A stretch of DNA of 64,000 nucleotides from Flavobacterium sp. I3-2 (GTDB lineage Bacteria; Bacteroidota; Bacteroidia; Flavobacteriales; Flavobacteriaceae). The notes under the pieces were generated by a model. That model did not search any database. It saw only the letters and a list, made by a program, of their open reading frames with translations, and was not told the DNA's origin. Location: the NCBI RefSeq assembly GCF_013389595.1, contig NZ_CP058306.1, forward strand, positions 2,356,001 through 2,420,000, read 5' to 3'. Position 1 is the first letter of the stretch, and each line of letters starts with the position of its first letter. This document shows, one piece after another, positions 17,909-26,694 of this stretch. The position numbers were made by a program, and so were the translations under genes.

Positions 17909-18097
17909 TAACGTTTTGGGTATTGCCGAAGGCGGGGAAATCGAAGCGAAAAGTTTCGATTTTGCACCGAGGCTAGCCAAAACGAATTTATATGAGATAA
18001 ATTTAAGAAAAAAACGAATATAATTCGTTTTTGGCGGGTAGGGAAGTACAAGCTTTGAATTTAGAACTTTAGCCCCGCTTTTGGCAATACCTTGTTA
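17909..18097 (-). repeat. attC-like site 20, class F
   Basis: 189 bp; same sequence as site 19 apart from the first core base. 3' site of the second tandem nuclease-like cassette. Confidence 0.87.
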
Positions 18098-18107
18098 CCT
18101 GCTGGCT

Positions 18108-18653
18108 TTATTCAGCAAAGTTTATTTTTTGTCCATCCTTATAAAATCTTAAATTAAATTCAGGGTTGTTGTTAGTAACTGCTTCAATAAATATACCCAG
18201 CTGATATTTTAAATTATTATCATAATTGTTTGATGTGTATGAGCGCAATTTGATAAAATCATAATCGAAAGGAACAGTACTTGTACTTTTTTTAACTTCT
18301 ATAATACACAGATTATTCTCATTTGTACCACGATTATGAATAATAATATCTGGAAAAACAGCTCTATTAGTAAATTCCTTTTCTAAATCAGTAGCTTCTT
18401 TTTCACGTAATAACCCAAATTGTTGGAGTTCATCTTTTAGAATTGAGATTGCTTTTCTGTTATTTTCTCTATCAATATCACCATTATACTCACAGTCTAC
18501 ATTATAATTTTCAAATAATGGATCTAAATAAAAAGCAATTCTATGTGATATGCTTTGTTCACTCAAATCATTTCTTAAAAGCCAAGTGTCAGAAGTTTGT
18601 AGAAATGTAGTAAGTGCTTGTTCAACGAAATTTTTTATTTGTATGTCTGTCAT
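18108..18653 (-). CDS. PD-(D/E)XK nuclease-like protein, tandem copy 2
   Basis: Same 181-residue protein as 17352-17897, starting at ATG 18653; the upstream frame to 18740 is attC read-through. With its own attC site it forms the second unit of a head-to-tail cassette duplication. Identical copies in tandem point to a very recent reinsertion, or to unequal exchange. See copy 1 for the motif. Confidence 0.75.
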   Translation of the reverse strand: MTDIQIKNFVEQALTTFLQTSDTWLLRNDLSEQSISHRIAFYLDPLFENYNVDCEYNGDIDRENNRKAISILKDELQQFGLLREKEATDLEKEFTNRAVFPDIIIHNRGTNENNLCIIEVKKSTSTVPFDYDFIKLRSYTSNNYDNNLKYQLGIFIEAVTNNNPEFNLRFYKDGQKINFAE

Positions 18654-18664
18654 AAGCTTGCAGG

Positions 18665-18849
18665 TAACGTGCCACAGCTTGGCGAAGTAGCGAAAAAAAA
18701 GTTCACAAACTTCATAAATTGCCAAAACTGAGCAACGCATTTTTATTTTTTAAATTTAATAAATTGAAAAATAAAAATAGCGATTGCGACAAAAAAAGAA
18801 ACAAAGTTTATAGTTTACCATAACTCGCTATTTTGCCAAACTGTTGTTG
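18665..18849 (-). repeat. attC-like site 21, class G
   Basis: 185 bp, TAAC to GTTG. Arms CAGCTTGGCGAAGTAGCG and CGCTATTTTGCCAAACTG. 3' site of the 18828 gene, whose coding sequence runs about 20 bp into the site. Confidence 0.85.
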
Positions 18850-19331
18850 TGTGTAGTTTTAATTTTATGAATTATTTTTCGAGTAATGATTTCAACATTT
18901 TTCCATTCCCATAATTCTGGATTCCCAAATTCAGATTTTATTTCGAACCATTTTTCGGCTCTTTTTTTGGTATTAACAGAAACTCTAAACTCAATCTTAT
19001 TTGAGTTTAAAATTAAATTTATGAAAATTATAGCCCAGCCATCAATTCTATATCTGAAAGTATTCCCTTTACAAAATTTAGGATTTAATTCAATTTTTGA
19101 TATGAAAAATTTACCTTTCGATTTTGAATTATAAATACCAATTGACAGTTTTCTTAAATTATTAGTAATTGCATTCGAAAGATAATTTTCAAAATGATTT
19201 AAATCTTTAAACTTAATAATTTCTTTTCCCATTTCAGAATAAGATTCGTATAGCTCATTATTGGAATCGGAAAGTATAAATTCAATTATTTCAATAACTT
19301 GATTATGAGTTAAGATATCTTTATATTGCAT
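18828..19331 (-). CDS. hypothetical protein reading into its attC
   Basis: 167 residues from ATG 19331 (MQYKDILTHNQVIEII). The core here reads CAAC rather than TAAC, so no stop is supplied and translation continues through the core to a TAG inside the attC arm, adding NNSLAK at the C-terminus. The protein is soluble, with a strand-rich centre (GWAIIFINLILNSNKIEFRVSV). Family not recognised. Confidence 0.68.
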   Translation of the reverse strand: MQYKDILTHNQVIEIIEFILSDSNNELYESYSEMGKEIIKFKDLNHFENYLSNAITNNLRKLSIGIYNSKSKGKFFISKIELNPKFCKGNTFRYRIDGWAIIFINLILNSNKIEFRVSVNTKKRAEKWFEIKSEFGNPELWEWKNVEIITRKIIHKIKTTHNNSLAK

Positions 19332-19348
19332 TCTACAAAAATTACACA

Positions 19349-19532
19349 CAACGGGACGAAGCTTGGCGCAGTGGCGAAAAAAATAAAGCCGAAACTTTAC
19401 GATTAACCAAAACTAAGCAACGCCTTTTTGATTTTTAAATTTAATAATAAAAAATGAAATAGGCGATTGCGACAAAAAAGAAAACCAACTTCAAGATTTG
19501 TCTTAACTTGCCATTGCGCCAAACTTGTGTTG
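19349..19532 (-). repeat. attC-like site 22, class A
   Basis: 184 bp, CAAC to GTTG. Matches site 29 apart from the first core base; both belong to the duplicated 163-residue gene. Confidence 0.85.
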
Positions 19533-19544
19533 TGCGTTCGTTTT

Positions 19545-20036
19545 TTATTCGATTATTCGATTCATTTGAATATCGTACATTTTTTTTATTAAAGCTCCCA
19601 TTTTTTGATTTTCAGCAAAGGTTGAAATCGAACTTGTTAAATTAATTTTTAATTTGGATTTCATATCCGCTTCAAAAGTCATTATGATATTTGCTTCATT
19701 CGCTCCTGAAATAAAAATTCTGGAATATTTTTTTTCAAATTCTTTCATTGATTTTAGTTTACTTGCTTGATAAGATGACCAATCTTTCGAAGTTCTGTTT
19801 CGATTTTCCATATTTTTTTCAGCGAATTTGTTGAAATTTCTTTTTACAGATTCTCCAAGTATTTCATCATTGCAATTAAACTCTAATATTTCAATTTCTT
19901 CTTGTTCGTATTTAATCCAAGATTCATCTACATAATGTGGTGCAATTAAAATTTTGTTTAATTCAGAACTGATATAAACCACTAAAGATTTTGCAAATTC
20001 CTTTTTGCTTTTTTTTAAAAAATCGAATAATCCCAT
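19545..20036 (-). CDS. hypothetical protein, duplicated cassette copy 1
   Basis: 163 residues starting MGLFDFLKKSKKEFAK, an N-terminal pattern common in small bacterial cytosolic proteins. The middle is charged and helical (KSMKEFEKKYSRIFI). An identical copy is at 24876-25367. Family not recognised; no membrane segment. Confidence 0.7.
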   Translation of the reverse strand: MGLFDFLKKSKKEFAKSLVVYISSELNKILIAPHYVDESWIKYEQEEIEILEFNCNDEILGESVKRNFNKFAEKNMENRNRTSKDWSSYQASKLKSMKEFEKKYSRIFISGANEANIIMTFEADMKSKLKINLTSSISTFAENQKMGALIKKMYDIQMNRIIE

Positions 20037-20076
20037 TTTAAATTTTTAATATGGATTGTTGTTTCAAAATGACGCA

Positions 20077-20265
20077 CAACGTTTCGGGGCTTGGCGTCAG
20101 TGGCGGAAATTGAAGCGAGAAGTTTCAATTTAGCGACACGGTAAGCAAAAGCCAATTCATTGAATAAATTTAAGAAAAAAAGTCAATGTAATTGGCTTTT
20201 TGCGACATAGAAAGCCGAAACTTTCAATTTATCACTTACCCCGCTATTGCGCCAAACCCTTGTTA
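20077..20265 (-). repeat. attC-like site 23, class B
   Basis: 189 bp, CAAC to GTTA. Arms as site 3. 3' site of the larger SMI1/KNR4 cassette. Confidence 0.85.
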
Positions 20266-20282
20266 CCTGCTGGCATTGTTTG

Positions 20283-21014
20283 TTATTTACCAAAAAGTTT
20301 GGCAAAAAAACTCTTTTTAGTTTGTTTTTCGATTCCCCAAAGTAGTTCGGATTCGTGACGTATAGTTTTATCAATATTTGGTCCAAATTTCCCCCACGCA
20401 AAACCACTTTGAATAGGTTTGTTTCTTATGTCTGCAATAACAAAATTATCTGGAAGTGATAATGCAAAGTTTTTCAAAGTTGAATCGTTAGATTGACTTG
20501 CGTTTTCAAGTTCTGTAAAACTGTTGTTTTTACTCCAAATATCCATAACAACTTTTTCGTGAATTATGTCAAGGTTGGATTTGTTTCCGTACTTTCCAAA
20601 TTCATTTACGTGATCAATAAATTGCGTTAGATTGTCAGAATGCTTAATAATTACAGCTGGGTCGTGGCATACATAAAAAACATTTCCCCAATTTCCATTT
20701 TTACTTACGTCTAAAATCCAAAAGTTTCCAAATCCATCACCTGCAAGTTGAACAGAATGAGGAAAAAATTCTTCAAATCCGAATTGTTCAATTCCGTCAA
20801 AAGTTATTTCTTCTAATCCATAAAATTCAAAACCACGAGCGAATTTTAATAATTCTTTAATTTCTAAAGGAATATATTTTGAAGGAAACCTTTCGGCTAA
20901 AGTATTTATCTGTTCCTCAGATAAACCTTCCAATAGTTGCACTTGATATTCCTCATTATCTTCTGAAATATACTTTTCGTTTAGGATTGATTTTAATTTT
21001 TCTAATGGAGTCAT
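20283..21014 (-). CDS. SMI1/KNR4 family protein
   Basis: 243 residues. Residues 30-150 show the SMI1/KNR4 (SUKH) pattern: a helix with IPLEIKELLKFARGFEF, a strand region, then VQLAGDGFGNFWILDVSKNG. SUKH proteins are often immunity proteins to polymorphic toxins; no toxin is adjacent. The last 60 residues form an extra Lys-rich tail ending KKSFFAKLFGK. Single-gene cassette. Confidence 0.8.
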   Translation of the reverse strand: MTPLEKLKSILNEKYISEDNEEYQVQLLEGLSEEQINTLAERFPSKYIPLEIKELLKFARGFEFYGLEEITFDGIEQFGFEEFFPHSVQLAGDGFGNFWILDVSKNGNWGNVFYVCHDPAVIIKHSDNLTQFIDHVNEFGKYGNKSNLDIIHEKVVMDIWSKNNSFTELENASQSNDSTLKNFALSLPDNFVIADIRNKPIQSGFAWGKFGPNIDKTIRHESELLWGIEKQTKKSFFAKLFGK

Positions 21015-21056
21015 ATTTTTCTTTCTAAGTTGCGTCTTTTCAGAAATGCTTGCAGG

Positions 21057-21239
21057 TAACGTGACGAAGCTTGGCGCATGTGGCGAAAAAATAAAGCCAA
21101 AATTTTACAATTAACCAAAACTAAGCAACGCCTTTTTGATTTTTAAATTTAATAAATAAAATTGAAATGGCGATTGCGATAAAAAATAAAACCAACTTCG
21201 AGATTTGCCTTTACTCGCCATTGCGCCAAACTTGTGTTA
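21057..21239 (-). repeat. attC-like site 24, class A
   Basis: 183 bp; arms GCTTGGCGCA and TGCGCCAAAC. 3' site of the CPCC protein cassette. Confidence 0.85.
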
Positions 21240-21388
21240 TAGGCAGTATTTTTTTAAAGATTTTGCCATTCGTGATTCCATCCGTTTTAACAATCTATAT
21301 TTCTTCTTTAAAAATCAGTTTGCTTAAAAATCTACAGCAAAGAAATTATTATTTAATTTTCTTAGAAGTAATTTGATTTGTTAAATTA

Positions 21389-21676
21389 TCAATTGTAAAC
21401 ATCTATTTTCCTTATATCATTATTTGTTGGTTTTCTAACGTTTTTTTTCATTTCAAGTTCGCAAGCTCCAAATTGTTCAAAATTCTGTCTTGCTTGAATT
21501 AAAGATACTGTGTTTGGACTTCCATCATCGAAAGGATTTTCTGTTTGATACCAATCATCTTCCCAAAAACAAATTTCACATATTTCATAAGTTCCTTTTG
21601 GAAATTTAGATAGAGTATTGTAAAAGCAACATCTACAGAAAAATTTATTTTCGACTTTGAAATTTTCTTCATTCAT
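21389..21676 (-). CDS. cysteine-rich CPCC family protein
   Basis: 95 residues. FFCRCCFYNTLSKFPKGTYEICEICFWEDDWYQ matches the short CPCC family, with four conserved Cys likely binding zinc and the following ENPFDDGSPNTVSLIQARQNF also typical. Function unknown; such proteins are frequent in toxin-immunity regions. About 150 bp of non-coding sequence separates the stop from the attC core, more than in most cassettes. Confidence 0.85.
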   Translation of the reverse strand: MNEENFKVENKFFCRCCFYNTLSKFPKGTYEICEICFWEDDWYQTENPFDDGSPNTVSLIQARQNFEQFGACELEMKKNVRKPTNNDIRKIDVYN

Positions 21677-21705
21677 TTTTACGCAATTTTTGGAAATATT
21701 GCCTA

Positions 21706-21888
21706 TAACGTGACGAAGCTTGGCGCATGTGGCTAAAAAATAAAGCCAAAACTTTACGATTAACCAAAACTAAGCAACGCCTTTTTGATTTTTAAATTTA
21801 ATAATAAAAAATGAAATAGGCGATTGTGATAAAAAAGAAAACCAACTTCGCGATTTCCTTAACTCGCCATTGCGCCAAACTTGTGTTA
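21706..21888 (-). repeat. attC-like site 25, class A
   Basis: 183 bp; arms GCTTGGCGCA and TGCGCCAAAC. 3' site of the two-gene SMI1/KNR4 cassette. Confidence 0.85.
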
Positions 21889-21901
21889 GCGGTAGTTATA
21901 A

Positions 21902-22303
21902 TTAATTGTCTATTAGCTCGTCAATTTTGTCAGCAACTTTTTCAGTTTTTCCAGTTTCGTGATACCAAGTAAAAATTTCATCACTTAGTATTTCATTATT
22001 TTCTTTTGTCGGCAATAATACTAAATGGTCGCCACTTCCATTTGAAGCAATTGCAATTGCGTTTAAAGGAAAATTACCCCAATTTTTTGCTTGTTTAGTT
22101 TCTAATCCGATATGATTGCAAGTTCTGCTAATTCTTTTTTTATTTGATTTATCAAAAAATGGATATAAATTCCAATCGTCGTCCTCATTCACCATTTCTC
22201 CGCCATTTTCTTTAATCATTTTAAGTTTAAAATTGTATGGGAAAAGAATTCCAAGTTCCTTCTCGGTTTCTATGATATATTTTTCATCTATTGGGAATGG
22301 CAT
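21902..22303 (-). CDS. small SMI1/KNR4 family protein
   Basis: 133 residues. MPFPIDEKYIIETEKELGILFPYNFKLKMIKENGGEM followed by FPLNAIAIASNGSGDHLVLL is the SMI1/KNR4 pattern. Second gene of a two-gene cassette, starting 17 bp after the stop of 22321-22548. An immunity role is plausible from the family only. Confidence 0.82.
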   Translation of the reverse strand: MPFPIDEKYIIETEKELGILFPYNFKLKMIKENGGEMVNEDDDWNLYPFFDKSNKKRISRTCNHIGLETKQAKNWGNFPLNAIAIASNGSGDHLVLLPTKENNEILSDEIFTWYHETGKTEKVADKIDELIDN

Positions 22304-22320
22304 TTTTCTATTTTTTTAAA

Positions 22321-22548
22321 TTAATCAATAAAGTTCCAAGGAATTTCTTTTTTGAAAATTTGAATACTTTCTTCAATCAATTCTAATGAAATATCTTGTT
22401 GGAATAAAGTTACAATTCTTGTTCGTTTTGTGTCATCGCGAAATATTTCAACAATTAGTTTGTCATCGCGGTAAATTTCGACTCCAATACCATCTCGGTC
22501 GCCACTAACATCACTTGTAATAATTACTCTGTCTTTCTGTAGTTCCAT
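22321..22548 (-). CDS. small hypothetical protein, first gene of two-gene cassette
   Basis: 75 residues, strand-rich N-terminal half (RVIITSDVSGDRDGIGVEIYRDDKLIVEIFRDD) and an acidic helix. It precedes the small SMI1/KNR4 gene and is probably co-transcribed with it. Family not recognised. Confidence 0.7.
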   Translation of the reverse strand: MELQKDRVIITSDVSGDRDGIGVEIYRDDKLIVEIFRDDTKRTRIVTLFQQDISLELIEESIQIFKKEIPWNFID

Positions 22549-22587
22549 TTGTCAATTAGTTTAGGGGCGTTATTTTATAATTACCGC

Positions 22588-22674
22588 TAACGTTGGACGT
22601 ATTGGCGAAGTTGCGAGAAAATATAGATAACAGTTGCGTTTAGTTATGCTCGCAATTTTGCCAATACGATGTTG
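22588..22674 (-). repeat. attC-like site 26, short class H
   Basis: 87 bp, TAAC to GTTG. Arms GTATTGGCGAAGTTGCGAG and CTCGCAATTTTGCCAATAC with a minimal loop and no TAAATTTAA motif. 3' site of the gene-less cassette copy 1. Confidence 0.87.
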
Positions 22675-23017
22675 TACGAAGTTTTTACTTGAACAGTTTT
22701 GGACTCCTTTCCATATAAAATAAGTTTAAATTATTGCGCTAAATCCCCGATTTGCGAACGTCATTTAAACTTATCTTTGGTAAATATAAGAATCTTGTTG
22801 TTTTAAATTAATGAAAAACAGTCAATTACTTGACTTTGTCATTTTTTTTCATTAAATTGTCTAAGCTTTTTAGCGTTTCGCTTTGAAAACGAGTTTTCAG
22901 CAAAATCTTTTGCAAAGCTTAGCAGGCAAAATAATCCTTATTTTTTGCCTTTAAAACAACTCCTTCTTATTAAAATTACCAAACTTTTATTCGGAAAGTA
23001 CGTCCTAAAATTGCGTA
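22675..23017. other. gene-less structured cassette, copy 1 of 4
   Basis: A 343-bp body repeated at 32443, 41086 and 47361. No protein gene larger than 14 codons. It holds four consecutive foldable elements. Stem 22720-22731 pairs with 22763-22774 (12 bp). Stem 22808-22817 pairs with 22846-22855. A four-way element at 22861-22922 is closed by CTAAGCTTT / AAAGCTTAG and has three small arms inside. Stem AGGCAAAA (22924) pairs with TTTTGCCT (ending 22950). On the plus strand TTTG (22751) and TATCTTTG (22772) are 17 bp apart and form a good promoter match. A structured RNA gene or a DNA element is inferred, not shown. Confidence 0.7.
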
Positions 23018-23205
23018 CAACGGTTCGGGGCTTGGCGCAGTGGCGGAAATTGAAGCGAAAAGTTTCAATTTAGCGACACGGTAAGCAAAAGCCAATTAAT
23101 TGAATAAATTTAAGAAAAAAAGTCAATGTAATTGGCTTTTTGCGACATAGAAAGCCGAAACTTTCAATTAATCACTTAACCCGCCATTGCGCTAAACCCA
23201 TGTTA
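23018..23205 (-). repeat. attC-like site 27, class B
   Basis: 188 bp, CAAC to GTTA. Arms GGGGCTTGGCGCAGTGGCGG and CCGCCATTGCGCTAAACCC. 3' site of the RDD cassette. Confidence 0.85.
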
Positions 23206-23215
23206 GCACCAGTTT

Positions 23216-23980
23216 TTATTTTTGTATTTCTATTAGTTTCCATTCTGCATTTGGCTCTTTCTCCAAGTAAACACTAACATTTAGGTCTTTCTTATTACCT
23301 AAAACTTTTATTTCAAGTTGCGCTTGTCCTTGCCCATTTGATATACTAACATTTCCTGTTGGCATCATTCCATATCCTTTTATTCCACCAGTTTCTGCGA
23401 TTATTTCTTTATTTAGTTCGATTTCTTTTGTAGCTACTTTATATGCGTCAGAGTTTTTCATAGCACTGCCTGCAAATAAAAACACAAACACGGAAAATGT
23501 TACACCTACACCAATTAAAGCTAAAATCCGAGGTAATTTCGTTGGTTTATTAGGATTTTTCACTACAACATTTTTTGCAATTTGGTCGCCAAGTCTTTTC
23601 TTTTTATCATTAGTTGCCAAAACAATAAATTCAACAGGCCAAATAATAATAAATAAGTTTCGCAAAAAAAGTCGACCAAATGAAGGTATCTCATTTTGGT
23701 TATTTTCGTCACGAACCATAATTCCCATAATCCATTTTCCGACACTAATTCCTTTCAAGCTGTCTTTTGCAAAATATAGAAGAAAGCTAGGTATCATAAC
23801 AAGCAATATTGTTGTCATCATTTTGCTTGGATTGTTTTCGTCCATAAAATTTGGTCCAAGTGCAATAAATACAATTAAAACCATTAAAAATGTCATTACG
23901 AAGTGGTCAATTAAAAAGGCAGCTATTCTTCTTTTTCTGCTTGATTTTATAAAAGTCAAATCTGATGATTGTTCTGTCAT
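23216..23980 (-). CDS. RDD-family membrane protein with C-terminal extracytoplasmic domain
   Basis: 254 residues. Residues 10-140 are an RDD domain, named for Arg and Asp in its helices: RKRRIAAFLIDHFVMTF in the first segment, GKWIMGIMVRDENN in the middle and RLFLRNLFIIIWPVEF. A further helix at about 152-172 is followed by a domain containing KGYGMMPTGNVSISNGQGQAQLEI that resembles Coa1-type domains. Inner-membrane protein; transport is often suggested for the family. Single-gene cassette. Confidence 0.85.
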   Translation of the reverse strand: MTEQSSDLTFIKSSRKRRIAAFLIDHFVMTFLMVLIVFIALGPNFMDENNPSKMMTTILLVMIPSFLLYFAKDSLKGISVGKWIMGIMVRDENNQNEIPSFGRLFLRNLFIIIWPVEFIVLATNDKKKRLGDQIAKNVVVKNPNKPTKLPRILALIGVGVTFSVFVFLFAGSAMKNSDAYKVATKEIELNKEIIAETGGIKGYGMMPTGNVSISNGQGQAQLEIKVLGNKKDLNVSVYLEKEPNAEWKLIEIQK

Positions 23981-24002
23981 TGTTGTTTTGTAAAATTGGT
24001 GC

Positions 24003-24191
24003 TAACGGGCCGCGGCTTGGCGATAGTGCGGGCTTGAATTGAGCGAAAGTTCAATTCAGACCGAAACTGAGCCAAAGCTGTGAGCCTTTTGGTAAATTTA
24101 ATAAAAAAACAAAAGCAAACAGCTTTTGGCGGCTAAATAGGTGAGAAGTTCAATTTTGCACTTAACCCCGCATTTCGCCAAGCCGATGTTA
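24003..24191 (-). repeat. attC-like site 28, class C
   Basis: 189 bp; arms GGCTTGGCGATAGTGCGGG and CCCCGCATTTCGCCAAGCC. 3' site of the 24202 gene cassette. Confidence 0.85.
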
Positions 24192-24201
24192 CACGAAGGC
24201 T

Positions 24202-24651
24202 TTATTTTAAGTTAATAAAGTTTTTTTCAAACTCAGTTAGATTATTATTATCTTTTGGGTCTTTATTGAATCCTAAATTCAATAAAAGTGGAATATCATT
24301 TATACGACCAAATCCAATTATTCTATAAGTTCCGTTTTTTAATTCGTATTTAGTTCCTTTAAAATTTTGATTTTGCGATGTAAATTCAATACTTTTCTTC
24401 TTTTTAAATTCAAATTGTTCTTCGATTTGAGCTTGGAATTGTTCGTTTACTTTTTGCTTTATCATTTCTTCGTTAAAGAATAACCATTGCGCAGAAAATC
24501 CATTACAATCAATTATTTCGTATTCAGATTTAGCAACACAATTTTCCGGCACAGAAATTTCAATTTTTGCATAATTCAATTTACTTATACTTTCTTGAGC
24601 ATATAAAGTAAAATTGAAGAATAAAGATAAAATTATAATAGTTTTTTTCAT
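24202..24651 (-). CDS. secreted hypothetical protein
   Basis: 149 residues from ATG 24651 with a signal peptide (MKKTIIILSLFFNFTLYAQ). Mature part has two Cys (NCVAKSEYEIIDCNGF) and a charged helix (QFQAQIEEQFEFKKKKS). Unknown family, likely periplasmic. The longer frame to 24741 is attC read-through. Confidence 0.7.
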   Translation of the reverse strand: MKKTIIILSLFFNFTLYAQESISKLNYAKIEISVPENCVAKSEYEIIDCNGFSAQWLFFNEEMIKQKVNEQFQAQIEEQFEFKKKKSIEFTSQNQNFKGTKYELKNGTYRIIGFGRINDIPLLLNLGFNKDPKDNNNLTEFEKNFINLK

Positions 24652-24679
24652 TTGCGTAAAGTTTGGAAAAGCTTTCGTG

Positions 24680-24863
24680 TAACGGGACGAAGCTTGGCGC
24701 AGTGGCGAAAAAAATAAAGCCGAAACTTTACGATTAACCAAAACTAAGCAACGCCTTTTTGATTTTTAAATTTAATAATAAAAAATGAAATAGGCGATTG
24801 CGACAAAAAAGAAAACCAACTTCAAGATTTGTCTTAACTTGCCATTGCGCCAAACTTGTGTTG
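24680..24863 (-). repeat. attC-like site 29, class A
   Basis: 184 bp, TAAC to GTTG; same sequence as site 22 after the first core base. 3' site of the second copy of the 163-residue gene. Confidence 0.85.
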
Positions 24864-24875
24864 TGCGTTCGTTTT

Positions 24876-25367
24876 TTATTCGATTATTCGATTCATTTGA
24901 ATATCGTACATTTTTTTTATTAAAGCTCCCATTTTTTGATTTTCAGCAAAGGTTGAAATCGAACTTGTTAAATTAATTTTTAATTTGGATTTCATATCCG
25001 CTTCAAAAGTCATTATGATATTTGCTTCATTCGCTCCTGAAATAAAAATTCTGGAATATTTTTTTTCAAATTCTTTCATTGATTTTAGTTTACTTGCTTG
25101 ATAAGATGACCAATCTTTCGAAGTTCTGTTTCGATTTTCCATATTTTTTTCAGCGAATTTGTTGAAATTTCTTTTTACAGATTCTCCAAGTATTTCATCA
25201 TTGCAATTAAACTCTAATATTTCAATTTCTTCTTGTTCGTATTTAATCCAAGATTCATCTACATAATGTGGTGCAATTAAAATTTTGTTTAATTCAGAAC
25301 TGATATAAACCACTAAAGATTTTGCAAATTCCTTTTTGCTTTTTTTTAAAAAATCGAATAATCCCAT
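24876..25367 (-). CDS. hypothetical protein, duplicated cassette copy 2
   Basis: Identical to the protein at 19545-20036. The gene and its 3' attC match copy 1, and only the outer core differs: this copy starts GTTAGGCG in gene orientation where copy 1 starts GTTGTGCG. Thus its start no longer matches its own attC (GTTGTGCG) at two core bases. Confidence 0.7.
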   Translation of the reverse strand: MGLFDFLKKSKKEFAKSLVVYISSELNKILIAPHYVDESWIKYEQEEIEILEFNCNDEILGESVKRNFNKFAEKNMENRNRTSKDWSSYQASKLKSMKEFEKKYSRIFISGANEANIIMTFEADMKSKLKINLTSSISTFAENQKMGALIKKMYDIQMNRIIE

Positions 25368-25407
25368 TTTAAATTTTTAATATGGATTGTTGTTTTAAAA
25401 TGACGCC

Positions 25408-25590
25408 TAACGGGACGAAGCTTGGCGCATGTGGCGAAAAAATAAAGCCAAAACTTTACGATTAACCAAAACTAAGCAACGCCTTTTTGATTTTTAAATT
25501 TAATAAATAAAATTGAAATGGCGATTGCGACAAAAAAGAAAACCGATTTCGAGATTTTCACTTACTCGCCATTGCGCCAAACTTGTGTTG
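25408..25590 (-). repeat. attC-like site 30, class A
   Basis: 183 bp, TAAC to GTTG; arms GCTTGGCGCA and TGCGCCAAAC. 3' site of the three-gene cassette. Confidence 0.85.
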
Positions 25591-25597
25591 TGTGCAG

Positions 25598-25945
25598 TTA
25601 TAATTCATTTATAATTTTAACTCTATCTCCAACCTTTATTGAATTTAGTAAATCTTTTTCGGCGTCAATTTCACCAAATACATCTAATACAGGAATAATT
25701 CTCTTATCTTTTTTTAATTCAGATATTAAAGTCGTCATTTTTTCTTGAATATGTTGAACTTTAAAAAAACCTTTAGGAATTTCCAGTTTACCTAAGCTTT
25801 GTTTTGTATTTGGGTCAATGATTTCTTCACCTTCTTCGTAAACCAAAAACCTCATAAATGAGTTAATTTCATTTTGAGTTCCTTTATTGATAACAATTTG
25901 GTAATTGTCAATCTTTTTTACAATATATATATTCTTGTTATCCAT
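25598..25945 (-). CDS. FlgT-C-like small protein, third gene of cassette operon
   Basis: 115 residues. The core IVINKGTQNEINSFMRFLVYEEGEEIIDPNTKQSLGKLEI resembles the small beta domain known from the C-terminus of flagellar protein FlgT, which is also found alone in non-flagellar settings. Its start overlaps the end of 25938-26276 by 8 bp, indicating translational coupling. No flagellar genes are present, so a different role is likely. Confidence 0.7.
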   Translation of the reverse strand: MDNKNIYIVKKIDNYQIVINKGTQNEINSFMRFLVYEEGEEIIDPNTKQSLGKLEIPKGFFKVQHIQEKMTTLISELKKDKRIIPVLDVFGEIDAEKDLLNSIKVGDRVKIINEL

Positions 25946-26276
25946 TGTATCTATAATAATTTTTTATAAGAATCGAATCAAGGCTTTCTTTATTGTTATT
26001 AAGTAAATTTTTGTATTCAGTCTTATGAAGTCTTACAAAATCTTCGTCAAAATTAACTAATTTAATCTGTGTAAATTTTTCTTGAATGTTTTCGATAAAT
26101 CCAAGTGCTAATGGGATTTGAAAGTTATTTAAAACATAGTAAATACTTACTGTTTGAGAAAACTCTAAATCATTTGAATTTTCAACTAAAATCATTGAAT
26201 GTTCTGTAGAAAATTTAATTACTTGAATTTTTGTGTTTAGTTTACTGCTTATTTTTTTTATAAAGTTCGAATACAA
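25938..26276 (-). CDS. hypothetical protein, second gene of cassette operon
   Basis: 112 residues, soluble, with alternating strands (IQVIKFSTEHSMILVENSN, IPLALGFIENI). It overlaps the membrane-protein gene by 35 bp and the FlgT-C-like gene by 8 bp, so the three are one coupled unit. Family not recognised. Confidence 0.7.
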   Translation of the reverse strand: MYSNFIKKISSKLNTKIQVIKFSTEHSMILVENSNDLEFSQTVSIYYVLNNFQIPLALGFIENIQEKFTQIKLVNFDEDFVRLHKTEYKNLLNNNKESLDSILIKNYYRYNG

Positions 26277-26457
26277 CGAGTATAGATATTAGCAATAAGA
26301 AAGAAAAGAATATTATTGAAGCTGCTAACCATTTTATACTTATAGTCCAATTCCAATCAATAAAAATTGATAGTAAACCAACAACTCCACCAATAATTCC
26401 AATAAGAATTGAAACCCCATTTAAAGAAAGGATTTTTTTAAATGTTTCATTTATCAT
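26242..26457 (-). CDS. small membrane protein, first gene of cassette operon
   Basis: 71 residues with two membrane helices (about 12-33 and 40-63). It ends in a basic tail, ELYKKNKQ. Lead gene of the only three-gene cassette in the window. A membrane-anchored complex of the three products is a reasonable inference from the overlaps. Confidence 0.7.
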   Translation of the reverse strand: MINETFKKILSLNGVSILIGIIGGVVGLLSIFIDWNWTISIKWLAASIIFFSFLLLISILVVFELYKKNKQ

Positions 26458-26489
26458 TTTAAGGTATATCGGTTTTCAATAATTGCACA

Positions 26490-26683
26490 CAACGGTTCGG
26501 CAGCTTGGCGAAGGAGCGGAAAAGGAAGCGATAAGTTTTCTTTTTGCTCCGAACATTAGCAAAACCGTTTTGTTTTTTGCTAAATTACAAAAAGAAAAGC
26601 AAAAACCAAACGGTTTTTGCGGATAGGGAAGACGAAGCGTTCAACTTAGCATTTACTCCGCTCTTTTGCCAAACTGCTTGTTG
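26490..26683 (-). repeat. attC-like site 31, class E
   Basis: 194 bp, CAAC to GTTG. Arms CAGCTTGGCGAAGGAGCGG and CCGCTCTTTTGCCAAACTG. Inner stem AAAACCGTTTTG / CAAACGGTTTTTG differs from site 6 by paired changes. 3' site of the first GNAT cassette. Confidence 0.85.
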
Positions 26684-26694
26684 TGTGCAGTTTT

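Noticed and set aside
22811..22855. 14-codon frame MKNSQLLDFVIFFH in the gene-less cassette.
   Set aside because: It coincides with a hairpin and has no clear ribosome binding site; too short to support as a gene.
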